This document shows positions 11,751-22,683 of a stretch of DNA of 64,000 bases, in pieces. The notes below the pieces were generated by a model. It was not told the DNA's origin, ran no database searches, and saw only the letters and a program-made list of their open reading frames with translations. Every line of letters begins with the position of its first letter. Within the stretch, counting starts at the first letter, position 1. Both the position numbers and the translations under genes were made by a program. The DNA lies in NCBI GenBank assembly GCA_022559845.1, contig CM040117.1, positions 16,330,856 through 16,394,855 on the forward strand, read 5' to 3'. The DNA comes from Amorphophallus konjac. Its lineage: Eukaryota; Streptophyta; Magnoliopsida; Alismatales; Araceae.

Positions 11751-12995
11751 TTGCAATCGCTATTACGTGAAAAGGAGGTTCATGTTCAACCGCAAGCGGC
11801 GCCCACTGGGATGGAACAACAACCTCCCCCCATTCCAGTCACGGCTAATGCCTCTATCACTGCTGCGAAGCTACCAGTTGCGGTGGAGTTTGAAGTGCAG
11901 CAACATGAAGCCAATGCGCGGTCATCCGCCGCTCCTGCTGCGGAAAGCCTCATGGCGCAAAGGCAGATGATCGAGCGGATCGTGAAGGCAAAATTTGCTC
12001 AACATGATGAGGGTGTGGCTACCGTTGATTTGTACAGTGTGCCCTATCCTCTCCACCATCAATTCAAGAAACTTCCGTCTGATTGCCCAAAGGCCCCAAA
12101 ACTTCAGAAGTTCAACGGGTAGGGCTCACCACATGAACACCTGGCCTATTATATGACGGCTATGGGTGAGCTAGCGCTGGAAGAGACATATTTCTTGCGA
12201 TACTTTGCCACGTCCCTGACAGGCACCGCCTTCCAGTGGTATTCCAGGCTAAAGTCCAATTCAGCGGCTGATTGGGATGATATGCAAAAGAAGTTCGTCA
12301 ACCGTTTCCAGACGGCCGAACGCAAAGTTTCTCTGGCAGAACTCTGTGCCCTCCGACAGAGAAAATGTGAGACCACGTCGGACTTCATCAAGCGATGGAG
12401 GGACATCAGCATGCGATGTGATAACCTCCCAACGCCCAAAGACGCGATCATCATATGCCGCAGGGGCCTGTCAGCGGAGGTTAGCGAAAAGCTTCTGGGT
12501 TCAAACATCAAAAGCTTCGACTAGCTGAACACAGTGGTGGCAGAGATTGAAATGTTCTTCGCTGATCACCCGACACAAGCTTCTGCCAAAGGCAAATCTT
12601 CCAAAGACCGTCTGGCCAGCGATAAAGAGGTAAATGCTGTGGACTTCTCCCCGACGAATGGAGACAAGGGGGAAGGAAAGTCAAAGGGCAATGGCAAAAA
12701 GCCCGATGCCAAGGCGAATGCGGCTCTATTAGCGGAGCGTATAAAGATGCCTTATTCCTTCAGAAAGGAGCATACCAAAATACTCTTTGATCTGTGCATG
12801 AAAGAAAAGCTCATCACCCTACCGGATCCACGGAAGCTCTCAGAGGTGGATAAAACAGATGACCCTACTTATTGTGTGTATCACCGAAGGTTAGGTCACA
12901 CCGTTGGGGACTGTTATGTTTTCAAGAACATAGCAGAAGAGCTCATTCAAAAGAGCTTGATAAATATGTTGGGCCATGCGGTCGACCCACCATAG
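11751..12995 (+). pseudogene. Element A gag, capsid domain and first zinc-knuckle-like motif
   Basis: Three adjoining frames (11751-12122, 12153-12524, 12534-12995) are separated by single in-frame stops (TAG at 12120-12122 and 12522-12524). Together they form a gag capsid domain: PKLQKFNG, then FATSLTGTAFQWYSRLKS, WDDMQKKFVNRFQ and RQRKCETTSDFIKRW, diagnostic of the retrotransposon gag family. It continues into a linker and the motif CVYHRRLGHTVGDC (C-x2-H-x4-H-x4-C). The product would assemble particles and bind RNA. Confidence 0.8.
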
Positions 12996-13031
12996 CCTCA
13001 TGCTTGGAGTCGACCAAACTGGCCGGCTAAT

Positions 13032-14572
13032 GTGGTCTACATGGTGGCGACCACTTCGAGCTCCAATGCCTCCGAGGTCGGGCCTTCAAATCAACAGCCC
13101 AATGTTGGCCGCGGAGCCGATCCTCCTTCACTCCCTGAATGCCTTGGGCTGCGAAGGACTATTCGGAAGATCCGAAGGGAGATCCGGCAATTGCAACTGG
13201 AACAAAGGCGTCTGCTACAATTCTTGGAAAGCATTGACGAACAGTTGGCTACTTTCCCCTTTGGTCCATTTGCCAGGGGGTTAGCTCCAACCCATATACG
13301 GGAGGCAGGTGTATCACCCACTGCCCGGACTCCGCTCAGGGGTTGGCTCTCTGAGGAATCCTCGGATTCATCTGAAGGTGAGGAGCCAGAGAAGTTATAC
13401 TCTTTCCCTCGCGAGAAGACCCTGCACATCTTCGCGTGCCGGCAAGCGGGCTTGTTAAACCTCCCGGCGTCACCCAGCCAGCAGGCACCAGGTGCCGCGT
13501 TACACCAGGGCTATTGCCTATACCATGAAGTGATAGGCCATATTATCCATGATTGTCAGCCCTTTAAGGACCTCGCCGAAGACTTAATTAGGCGAGGGGT
13601 GGTCAATATGGGCGAATTCCTAGTCGATCCGCCACAGCCACATGGGCGGGAGAGCTTAAATTTCTCCATCAATGTCATACACGCCTCGACCGCTTTCCAA
13701 ATCCCGGAGCCGAGAGAGGGAGTCAGTTCCCAACCGCCCAAGTCCACATTATGGTATCAGGGTGGCGACCCTCTCATCAGTATTCTTTTCCCAAGGAAGA
13801 CACTGAGAAAATTTTCGACACGCTTCTGAAAGAAGGTCGGGTGATGACGCATGATCCGCCGTCCTACTACAATGAAACGGCCAAGAGCCATCCCCGCTAC
13901 TGCAAATATCATGCTAGGGTGTCCCACCCCACTGGGGAATGCCCGGAAGTTCAAGATTGTATTAAAGTCCTCATCCAAAAAGGGGAGATCGATGCGGAGG
14001 GGAATTCGACGGCGAGGCGGCGTCTTAAAGAGGTCACTGAGAAGATTCTCCGGCAAGCTCAACAGGAGCGGACCAAGCCACGGGAGACTAAGCCCACCTC
14101 TCAGCAGGTCCAGTCGGGCAAGTCTACAGGCGGCAGCAATTCTCAACCAAACCCTAAAGGCAAGGCTAGGTGCGAGGGGTCTAAGGCCCAAAGACCAAAA
14201 AGCCAAGCCGCGGGAGGTGGTTCCAAGTCCCTTGCCAGGCTGAGTCAACAGCCAAATAATAAAGGCAAAGCCAAGGTGAGGGAGCCTCAAGTCAAATCTC
14301 ATGTCGAGCCAACAAGGTCGTCAATTGTAGAAAGACCTCAACAGCTCGAACGGGCAAAGTCGCCAATCAAAGCAAAATCGGTGGAGTTACAAAGCCCCCA
14401 AGGGCCCCACTGTGGACTGGCAGAGTTCCAGGAGCTGCCGCCCGAAATAATCGCTCAGGTGATCAATGCCACCTTTCAGGTGCAACCGGAAGAGGCCGAC
14501 TGGACAAGGGTTACTCCCCGAAGGAGCCGTGGGACCAAGGCTCCTAAGGAGCCGACTCAAAGCAGAAAGTAA
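13032..14572 (+). pseudogene. Element A gag C-terminal region, second and third CHHC motifs
   Basis: Overlapping frames 13032-13829 and 13751-14572 (a frameshift near 13790) carry CLYHEVIGHIIHDC and CKYHARVSHPTGEC, two more copies of the C-x2-H-x4-H-x4-C motif of the preceding frame. Each is followed by a helical segment like FKDLAEDLIRRG. The tail (14100-14570) is basic and low in complexity (repeated GKAK, KSQA, QPNPKGK words), as expected for nucleic-acid-binding gag tails. Confidence 0.65.
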
Positions 14573-14713
14573 AATTCCAGGGGCAAACCAGTCCCACCTC
14601 TAAAGCAAAGTCCACTTTCTTCTCAAGAGGCGGCACGCCGAAAGAAGCAAGAGAAGAATCGTAGGAAGAATTTGAAGAGGAGGTTGAAGAAGTAAGCTGA
14701 GCAAGCAGCAGCT

Positions 14714-15604
14714 ATGGAGAGCCCTAAAGAGCCAACCCCCTTGCAGCGACTTCAAAAGCTTATAGATGAGCTAGAGGAGTACACTCCCCCTCGTCCCACC
14801 AGGGTCATCACTCTGGACAAATACATTCCCTGGGACAAGTTGGGGCATAAAGCCCGGCTTCTTCAGTGGCTCCAAGAGACGGTCCACCGCCTCGAAGAAG
14901 GTGAGGAGTTTCCGATCCCAGAAGAGCTCTCCTTATTTTACAAGGATGAGGAGCTCACCGTGGAGATGCTCGAGGAAATGTTGCAAGAGCTCTCCTGCAA
15001 TATGGTGGCAATTCTGCCGCCTGACAACATTAACTCTCCTTCGAGAGAAAGCACTCAGGCTGGTAGCGCCAGGGGCAAGGCTCCTATGGCGACATATCAA
15101 CGTCGCCCGACAAAAAATAGCCGAGGTCGCGGCCGAGGACGAGGACGCCGGAGTGAAGGTCCCCTAACTCTCGACCAGGTCATATTATTCAGAGGGGAGG
15201 AACCGGGTCCTATCCCGGAAACCCAAGTTCAGGGGATTCCTTTTATCCTCAACTCCGCAGAGGGTTCAAGCCCCAGCTCAGAAGCTAAATCGGGTGGCGT
15301 CCCTTTTATAATCGCCTCTTCCGATGAAGAAGAAGAACCGGCCAAGCCGCCAGTACATGGTCAGGCGTCGAAGCAAGCTGGTCCCTCTAGCATGGTCGAA
15401 CATACAAGCCAGGCAAGTCCTTCTAATGAAGGCCAACATGATGAACCCTTGCCATCTCCAAAGGAGTCTCTGGCACCACTGTTTCAAGAAGATGTGCGTG
15501 GCCGGAATGGGAGGAACGTCCTTCTAAACGGGAGAAGTCTCATGGGGACCCGAAGACTCTGGCGGAGATCATCCCGCCATTTGACAAGACCCGTGCCGGG
15601 GTGA
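14714..15604 (+). CDS. Element A gag-pro linker ORF (296 aa)
   Basis: An open frame of 296 codons with no recognised domain, rich in E, P and S, with an RGRGRGRGR stretch (about residues 138-146) and acidic blocks such as SSDEEEEP. It overlaps the protease frame by 4 bp (the next frame starts at 15601). From its position it is the spacer between gag and protease of the polyprotein. Confidence 0.5.
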   Translation: MESPKEPTPLQRLQKLIDELEEYTPPRPTRVITLDKYIPWDKLGHKARLLQWLQETVHRLEEGEEFPIPEELSLFYKDEELTVEMLEEMLQELSCNMVAILPPDNINSPSRESTQAGSARGKAPMATYQRRPTKNSRGRGRGRGRRSEGPLTLDQVILFRGEEPGPIPETQVQGIPFILNSAEGSSPSSEAKSGGVPFIIASSDEEEEPAKPPVHGQASKQAGPSSMVEHTSQASPSNEGQHDEPLPSPKESLAPLFQEDVRGRNGRNVLLNGRSLMGTRRLWRRSSRHLTRPVPG

Positions 15605-16398
15605 ACCGCAAAATCATTCATCGTATGAAGCAGTTCCCAACAAATGTCACCATTTGGGAAGCCATCGGTTGGAGCAAAGATCTCAGGGAGGCTCTTGTCA
15701 AGATACTCCAAGACCCAGAGGCCTATGAAGCCCATGTTGCAGAATTGCAGGCCCAGGAATATGAGGCATTGGCGACCAACATCTCCTTCACGGACAAAGA
15801 CATGTTGTTGTCCTCTCTGTGCCACAATCGCCCCTTATATATGCGAGGGACGATCAATGGGCATGATGTGAATCGGATCCTAGTTGACGCTGGAGCAGCC
15901 ATTAATATCAGGCCTTTGAAGACTTTCAAGTCTTCATACTTGGCGCCTTACTTACAAAAGGTGAGCTCGGGATTCAATCAGGATTCCGAGGAGGCGCTTG
16001 ATCGGGTTGAAGCCAAGCTAGCCTTGGGCGATTTTGTCACCCAAGTGACGTTTTATATTATCAACGTCGACACATCATACAAGGTGCTGCTTGTGAGGCC
16101 CTGGCTCCACGAAAATTGGGTTGTCCCATCAACTCTGCACCAATGCGTTAAATATGCCAAGGGACGGGAGCAACATACTGTCTTCGCAGATCAGACTCCA
16201 TTCCATCCCAATGAGTGTCACCTGACAGATGCTTCCCTATATTTTGGGGAGCCCACTCTAGCAATCCCCAAGCCTATAAAAGACAAAGGGAAGCAAAAAG
16301 TGAACTATGAAGTTGAGGAAAGACAGTTGTTCACTGTCAACCAAGACTTGGCAAGATTGTACAGGTTAAGCCTCAAGGCCGCCTCCAAGCCGACTTAG
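15601..16398 (+). CDS. Element A aspartic protease (retropepsin)
   Basis: An open frame of 265 codons. The retropepsin core shows RILVDAGAAINIRP as active site and LLVRPWLHENWVVPSTLHQC as the second conserved block. Related Tat proteases usually have G or S in place of A after the catalytic Asp, and G instead of V in the LLGRPW block, so the enzyme may be impaired. It would process the gag-pol polyprotein. Confidence 0.75.
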   Translation: MNRKIIHRMKQFPTNVTIWEAIGWSKDLREALVKILQDPEAYEAHVAELQAQEYEALATNISFTDKDMLLSSLCHNRPLYMRGTINGHDVNRILVDAGAAINIRPLKTFKSSYLAPYLQKVSSGFNQDSEEALDRVEAKLALGDFVTQVTFYIINVDTSYKVLLVRPWLHENWVVPSTLHQCVKYAKGREQHTVFADQTPFHPNECHLTDASLYFGEPTLAIPKPIKDKGKQKVNYEVEERQLFTVNQDLARLYRLSLKAASKPT

Positions 16399-16512
16399 TC
16401 GGAAAGGCGAAACGTCGACTTCGAAGCCAACCTCATAAGCCAGGTCATTGACCGGAGCATCTCTTTACCGCCCAAATGTGTTCAGCTCTCGTTTCAACGA
16501 GAAGAGAATGAG

Positions 16513-16878
16513 GTGGAGCAGCTGAAGACCTTCACAGTCTCTTATCAGCGGAGAAAAAAGAGCAACAAGGGTAAGGGAGACAAGTCGATCATCTTTTACA
16601 AAGGTGATTTAGTCCCATCGGGCTCTCCAGAGGATGATTTTGGTTGGAATACTCCTGTCGACACTGCACCAGAGCTAGTCCAGGAGATAGACGATATGCC
16701 AAAGCACATCAGGGAAATGTGCAAAAAGCAGCATATCCCGCAGGCTCAGGACCCCGCGCGAGCAACATATTTCTGCCAGCTATGGAATCCTCCGCAAGTC
16801 CGTAGGCAACCTCCCTTCTCCCGCAAAGACACGAGGGGACTCAGCTATGACCAGGGGAGGGACTTCGAGGTCCACTGA
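16513..16878 (+). pseudogene. Element A pol linker between protease and RT
   Basis: A 121-codon open frame without a recognised domain, ending in TGA just before the RT-bearing frame at 16897. A stop at 16396-16398 separates it from the protease frame. Position suggests polyprotein spacer. Confidence 0.4.
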
Positions 16879-16896
16879 GCAGTAAATGCCATAGGA

Positions 16897-18246
16897 TTGT
16901 TGTCTCCTCCTCACGGGCAAGCAGAAGCTGAGCCCAAGACTGACGAGTCTGTTAGGGAGACCGGTGGGGTACTTATATCACCCTCATCGGAAGTCAACAA
17001 TGATCACCTCCCTAAGGGAGGGACAGCTCAGCCTGCCAACCATCAACAAGACAGAGCAAGTCTCTCGACTTCAAGCCACGAGCAAGAGAGCCTCGAAGAG
17101 TTTGAAGTCTATGAAGCAAATACTGATGATGAGGGAGACTTTGTCGACCTCCAACCATATCCACCAGAGCTTGAAGATGGTGGCCAAGCAACTGTGGACG
17201 AGTTGATCGAGATCAATCTCGGAAGCAAAGAAGACTATCAGCCAACCTTCGTAAGTGCTCTCCTCAGTGAGAAAGAAAGGCAGTCGTACCGACAGCTACT
17301 AGAAGAGTTCAGGGATTGTTTCGCCTGGACTTATAAAGAAATGCCCGGGCTTGACCCTTCTATGGCTGAACACGAGCTGGCGATACTTCCAACAGTCAAG
17401 CAAGCTCAAAGGTGTATGCACCATGAGCTGGAGTTGAAAGTCAATGCTGAGGTTGACAAGATGCTCGACGTGAACTTCATAGAGCCTTGCATGTACCCTG
17501 TGTGGCTCGCTAACATAGTCCCTGTCAAGAAGAAGAACGGCCAGGTCCGAGTCTGCATCGACTTCAGGGATTTGAACAAAGCATGCCCAAAGGACGACTT
17601 CCCTGTCCCAATCACTGAGACAATGGTTGACATGACCACTGGTCACGAAGCCTTGTCCTTCATGGACGGGTCATCGGGCTATAATCAGATCCACATGGCC
17701 CTCAAAGACAAAGACCATACGGCTTTCCGATCTCCTAAGGGGATCTTCAACTATAAAAGGATGTCGTTTGGCCTGAAGAATGCCGGTGCAACCTATCAAA
17801 GGGCGATGACCAAGATTTTTGACGAGATGCTACATGGCCTCGTTGAATGCTACGTCGATAACCTGGTCATCAAGACAAAAAGGCGAGAGGATCATTTGGC
17901 TGACTTGCGTCAAGTCTTTGAAAGGCTTCGGCAGTATCGACTCAAGATGAACCCAATGAAATGTGCCTTTGGCGTCTCCAGTGGCAAGTTCCTTGGCTTC
18001 ATTGTCAGGTACCGAGGTATAGAAATCGACCCTGACGAAATCAAGGCCATAAGAGGATTGCCTCCGCCTAGAAATTTAACAGAGCTCAGATCTCTGCAAA
18101 GAAGACTCACCTATAATATGCGATTCATTTCTAACCTCTCGGGAAGGTGCTTGCCTTTCGGTAAATTGATGAAGAAAGGAGCACCCTTCATATGGGACGA
18201 GAGAACTCCCAGAGGGCCTTCGAGCAAATTAAGGAGTATCTACTGA
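16897..18246 (+). pseudogene. Element A reverse transcriptase
   Basis: A 449-codon frame with gypsy RT blocks: VKKKNGQVRVCIDFRDLN, KACPKDDFPVP, SSGYNQIHMALKDKDHTAF, FGLKNAGATYQRAMTKIF and the thumb segment KCAFGV...KFLGF. The catalytic box reads CYVDNLVIKT, so the second Asp of YxDD is Asn; this predicts a dead polymerase. The frame ends by a shift into the RNase H frame at about 18200. Confidence 0.85.
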
Positions 18247-18680
18247 CTCCTATTGTCCTAGGAGCACCTGTCAGAGGGAAGCCCCTTATCCTCTATATTG
18301 CTGCGATGGATGCCTCTTTGGGAGCACTTTTAGCCCAGATCAATGAAGAGGGCAAGGAGCAACCGTTGTACTACCTCGCCGAAAGTTGATCGGGCCTGAG
18401 CACCAGTATGCGCCTATGGAAAAGGTGTCTAACTCTAGTATTTGCTGTCAAGAAGCTAAGACACTACCTTCTCGCTCACCGGGTGGAGCTCATCTCCAAA
18501 TGTGATCCACTCAAATTCATGCTCAGCTAGCCCGTCCTTTCCGGTAGGCTCGACAAGTGGGCACTTATCCTTATGGAGTTCAACATCACCTTTGTCCCGT
18601 GCAAGGCGATCAAGGGACAAGGGATGGCGGAGTTCCTAGCTGCACACCCCGTGTCAGAAGATTCGCCACTCAACTTCGAG
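18192..18680 (+). pseudogene. Element A RT-linked RNase H (first RNase H)
   Basis: Frame 18192-18389 gives a degraded RNase H start (LILYIAAMDASLGALLAQ, PLYYLAES) stopping at TGA. After a frame change comes LVFAVKKLRHYLLAHRVELI. A TAG at about 18528 precedes GRLDKWALILMEFNITFVPC and GMAEFLAAHP. This order matches the gypsy RNase H that follows RT, here broken by at least one frameshift and two stops. Confidence 0.7.
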
Positions 18681-19601
18681 TTGCCCGATGAAGAGGTGTT
18701 GGTGCCTTCACAAAAAGTCGGCGAGCATCCTGAAAACGTCCCACCGCAAACGGAGCCGGACGTCCTCACCCTCGACTTCCCACATTGGGAGTTGTATTTT
18801 GATGGTGCTTCCCGAACAATCAAAAGGGCCGGTGGCCTTACAAACTTTGTCTCGGGCGCGGGAATAGTTTTTGTATCTCTGCAAGGCGACATTCTCCACA
18901 AGTCTTACGCTCTCATGAAGTCATCGACTAATAATGAGGCAGAGTATGAAGCGTTAATTATTGGGCTTCAACTGGCACTAGAGATGGACATCAAATGCAT
19001 CAAAGTCTACAGGGATTCTCAGCTCGTCATTCGACAAGTACTGGGCGACTATGACATCCGGAAGGAGGAGCTCATTCCTTACCATGCAGCCGTCATGAGG
19101 CTGAAGGAAAGATTTTACCTATTCGAAATAGGCCATGTCCCAAGAGGCAGGAACTCCCAGGCGGACGCTTTGGCAAAGTTGGCAGCAGCCTTAAAACTCC
19201 CACCTGAGGGAGAGTTGAACATCACCGTCAAGCACCGAAGGATCATGCCAAGTGCGCTCGACGAAGAATCTGGCCTCATTGTCTATGAGGTCAATAACAT
19301 TCAAGAGAAGAATGCTCCCGAAGAAGAAGACTGGCGTGAGCCGATTATAAAGATAAAGAATGGTTGGCTTCCTCTCGATCGGGCTCAGAGGGTGCAATTG
19401 CTACGCAGGGCAACATCCTACCAGCTGATTGACGGCTTACTTTTCAGGCTCGTCCATGAAAAAGATCGATCGGTCCTCCTACGGTGCCTTTCATTTAAGG
19501 AAGCAAAGACTGTGATGCACGAGGTCCATTCCGGATTGTGCGGGGCCCATCAAGCAGGAGCCAAGATGAAAAATAGCATCAAACTTAAAGGGTTTTATTA
19601 G
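18573..19601 (+). CDS. Element A second (archaeal-type) RNase H and integrase N-terminal zinc-binding region
   Basis: A 342-codon open frame. LYFDGASR (about residue 72), NNEAEYEALIIGLQLA, YRDSQLVIRQVLGDY and the terminal GRNSQADALAKLA are the D-E-D-D blocks of the additional RNase H that the Tat clade carries downstream of its own. The C-terminus continues into the start of integrase with the His pair of the HHCC finger (HSGLCGAHQAG); the frame stops at a TAG (19599-19601) just before the two Cys (CHQC, near 19642). This extra RNase H is the best domain evidence for Tat-clade membership. Confidence 0.82.
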   Translation: MEFNITFVPCKAIKGQGMAEFLAAHPVSEDSPLNFELPDEEVLVPSQKVGEHPENVPPQTEPDVLTLDFPHWELYFDGASRTIKRAGGLTNFVSGAGIVFVSLQGDILHKSYALMKSSTNNEAEYEALIIGLQLALEMDIKCIKVYRDSQLVIRQVLGDYDIRKEELIPYHAAVMRLKERFYLFEIGHVPRGRNSQADALAKLAAALKLPPEGELNITVKHRRIMPSALDEESGLIVYEVNNIQEKNAPEEEDWREPIIKIKNGWLPLDRAQRVQLLRRATSYQLIDGLLFRLVHEKDRSVLLRCLSFKEAKTVMHEVHSGLCGAHQAGAKMKNSIKLKGFY

Positions 19602-19607
19602 CCCACC

Positions 19608-20626
19608 ATGTACGAAGATTGCAACCAGTATGCTCATACATGCCACCAGTGCCAAACATTTGGGCCAGTGCCTCGGAAGCCGCCTAATCCGCTCCATCCA
19701 ACTGCGCCTACTTGGCCGTTTGCGGAGTGGGGAATGGATATTGTGGGACCATTCCCGCCATCATCTCAAGGCCACAAGTTCATACTGGCCGCCACTGATT
19801 ACTTCTCCAGATGGGCGGAAGCCATTCCGCTAGGAGAAGTTACAGTGTGAGGCACTACATTATATACAGATTCGGCACCCCCAGTCGGATCATTTCGGAC
19901 AATGGCACGCCTTTCAGGAACAAGATTGTTTATGCTTTGGTGTCTAAATTTCATATTGACCGGAGGACGTCGTCCGTCTACAATTCCCAAGCCAACGGGT
20001 TGGCCGAGGCCTTCAACAAAACCCTCTGTAAATTACCGTCCAAAATAGTAGGTGGCCGCAAATGAGATTGGGGCGAAAAGGTCCACGAAACCCTATGGGC
20101 CTATCGGACTATCTACAAAACCCCTATGGGCTGCTCCCCATTCTCCTTGGTCTACGGAGCCGAGACGGTGGTCCCTATGGAAATCGAGCTGGCATCCTAT
20201 CGTGTTGTTGTTCACGCCAGACTACCAGGCCAGGACCAATCTGAAATAGAAAGAAGGCTCGAGGAGCTATCTAACCTTGAAGGTGAAAGACTCAAAGCCT
20301 ATAAGCACTTACAAGTGTATCAGGCCCGCATGACACGTGCTTATGACAAGCTGGTCAAGCAAAGGACATTTAGGAAAGGCGACCTCGTCATGGTCAAAGA
20401 AAATGAGGTCTTGTCAGGAAGACCCAACGGCAAACTCCAGCCTAATTGGCATGGACCTTACGTCATCCAGAAAGTCTAAGAAGGAGGAGCTTATACGGTC
20501 GTTGACTACATTGGAAACAATCCTTTCCCTCCTCTCAATGGTAAGCACATGAAGCTCTACCATGCGCTATCGCAAGAGTTTCTGCGGCAGTCCTCTCAGG
20601 ACATACCTCTCCCCAGTGAAGGTTGA
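19608..20626 (+). pseudogene. Element A integrase core and C-terminal domain
   Basis: Successive frames 19608-19850, 19811-20065 and 20126-20479 contain the Cys pair CHQC, the first catalytic Asp in the ATDYFSRWAEA block, IISDNGTPF with the second Asp, and NGLAEAFNKTL with the Glu. A C-terminal region follows (RTFRKGDLVMVKEN, WHGPYVIQKV). Breaks occur at about 19848, 20064 and 20477 (TAA). The final in-frame stop is about 20626. The enzyme would insert the cDNA; this copy cannot be made intact. Confidence 0.82.
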
Positions 20627-20634
20627 AGTTAAAA

Positions 20635-20865
20635 AAAAATGGGATTAAAAATATTGATACCCCGGCAAACTTAGCCACCCTTCAAAGGTTGGCTAAGGGC
20701 AAAAAGGCCACAGACCCGGCTGAGGTGAAAACCCGCAAGGGCGTCTCGGACAAAAAATGGACAACCCCTCGATGTGAAAACCCCCGCAAGGGCGCATCGG
20801 AAAAAGCTAAAGGGGGCCAGTCTCGGCGAAAACCCGCAAGGGCGGTGAGGTTGATAATGTGAAAA
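20635..20865 (+). repeat. Left copy of ~220-bp direct repeat in element A (GAAAACCCG motifs)
   Basis: It starts after the end of pol with A-rich sequence and GGGATTAAAAATATTG and contains three GTGAAAACCCGCAAGGGCG-like motifs and AAAAAGCTAAAGGGGGCCAG. The same order occurs at 22265-22500, so the pair brackets the tandem array. The complement of the same arrangement is found twice in element D. Confidence 0.8.
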
Positions 20866-21049
20866 AAAATCTGCTTTCAACATGTCGTACGGGTGGTCCT
20901 GAGTTAATGACTCCACCCTATAATGGCAAGGGCATTATACTGATGCCTTAGTTATATCTCCCGTGTCATCGTGTGACACCCAGTCCCGCCAGAGCATTAT
21001 GACTATTATCTTGATATTGTCATACTCTGTCCCACCAGGATCACCAGCA

Positions 21050-22260
21050 TTTTGAACCTTTGGATTTGATTCATATGCCCCATTCGGGCTGTCAAATCAA
21101 TCTCTTTTTCTTACATGGTTGACTCCTATGTCCTTTGGCTAGTCAACCTTGCTTACATTTTCAATTCCAGATTTGACTCTTACGTCCCTTCGGACTGTTA
21201 AGTCTATCCATCCATTTTTAAGAGTTGACTCATACGTCCCTCGGCATGTCAGCTCCACCCATATTTTGGACTTCCCAGGTTTGGATCCTATCTCTCCGGG
21301 CTACCCAATCCGTCCTTCCAGTCCCATCGGGCTAGGTCTATGCATGTCCCTTTCGGACTGTCGACCCATCTCGCCTATCGACTTCCGAGTTTAACTCATT
21401 TGTCTCTTTCGGACGGTTAAATCCACTTACTTTTTGTCTCACCGGGTCTGGCCTATGTATGTCCCTTTCAGGCTGCCAACCCTTCTCGCCTGTTGACTTT
21501 CGGGTTTCACTCTCACGTCCCACTAGGGCTGTCAAATCCATCATTTCCTTCTTCTGGGTCTGGCCTATGCATGTCCCTTTCGGGCTGCCAACCCATCTCA
21601 CCTATTGACTTTCAGGTTTGACTTTCACGCCCCACTAGGGTTGTCGAGTTCGTCCTTTCTTTCTTCTGGGCTTGGCCTATGCATGTCTCTTTCGGACTGG
21701 CAACCCATTTCCCCTGTTGGCTTTCGGGTTTGACTCTCACGTCCCACTAGGGCTGTCAAATCCATCATTTCCTTCTTTTGGGTCTGGTCTATGCATGCCC
21801 CTTTCGGGCTGCCAACCCATCTGGCCTCTTGGCTTTCAGGCTTGACTCGCATATCCCACTGAGATTGTCACGTTCATTCATTTGTCTCCACGGGCTTGGC
21901 TTACGCATGCTTTCTCAGGCTGCCAACCCTATTTGTCTATCGGCCTACGGATTTGATTCATATGTCCCACCCGGGCTGTCAAATCCATTCTTTCATCCTA
22001 CTGGGCTTGGCCTGTATGTCCCGCTCGGGCTGCCAACCCATCTCGCCTGTCGGCTTCTAAGTTTAACCCGCATGTCCCTTTCGGATTGTTAAACCTACTT
22101 ATTTGTTGTCCCAACCGGGCTTGGCCTATATATGCCCTCCTCTTGGATTTGACTAATCGCGTCCCACTAAGGCTATCAAATCCACCCATTTGTCCCACCG
22201 GTGCGGCACACATGTCCCTCTGGGATGTCAAACCCTCTCTGCCTCTTGGCATCATAGGTA
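21050..22260 (+). repeat. ~112-bp tandem array in element A 3' region
   Basis: Roughly ten degenerate units built around GGCCTATGCATGTCCC, TTTCGGGCTGCCAACCC and CACTAGGGCTGTCAAATCC. The GGGTCTGGCCTATG word recurs at about 21445, 21559, 21667, 21780, 21891 and 22003. Reading frames through it (such as 21338-21601 minus) are repeat artefacts. Tandem repeats between pol and the 3' LTR are a known feature of Tat-clade elements. Confidence 0.85.
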
Positions 22261-22264
22261 TATA

Positions 22265-22500
22265 TTAAAAAAAATAGGGCTAAAAATATTGGTGCCCCAA
22301 CGGACTTGGTTGTTTCTATTACGGGAGCAATCAAGGGCAAAAAGACTTTAACCCGACTAAGGTGAAAACCCGAGAGGACGCCTTAGGCAAAAATTGGTAC
22401 CCCTCAGTGTGAAAACCCGCATGGGCGCACTAGAAAAAGCTAAAGGGGGCCAGTCCTGGTGAAAACCCGAAAGGGCAGTAGGCTGGTAAAGTGACCAAAA
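22265..22500 (+). repeat. Right copy of ~220-bp direct repeat in element A
   Basis: Parallel to 20635-20865: AAAAAAAATAGGGCTAAAAA, GGGCAAAAAG, three GTGAAAACCCG motifs and AAAAAGCTAAAGGGGGCCAG in the same order. It is followed by a short (GA)n tract and the 3' end of the antisense gene. Confidence 0.8.
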
Positions 22501-22683
22501 AAAAGAAAAAGAGAGAGAGAGAGAGCGCATACAGGCAAGAGGATGGAAGCAAAAACTATTAAGCTTCGTCCTTTATTCATCAATGGCATCAAAGAAAGGA
22601 GCCCGAGATAAGCCCTCGGGGTAACTGAGACAAGAATGGGCAGAATATAAAAAGCCCTATGTACAAGAAAGTGCCAAAGCTCG

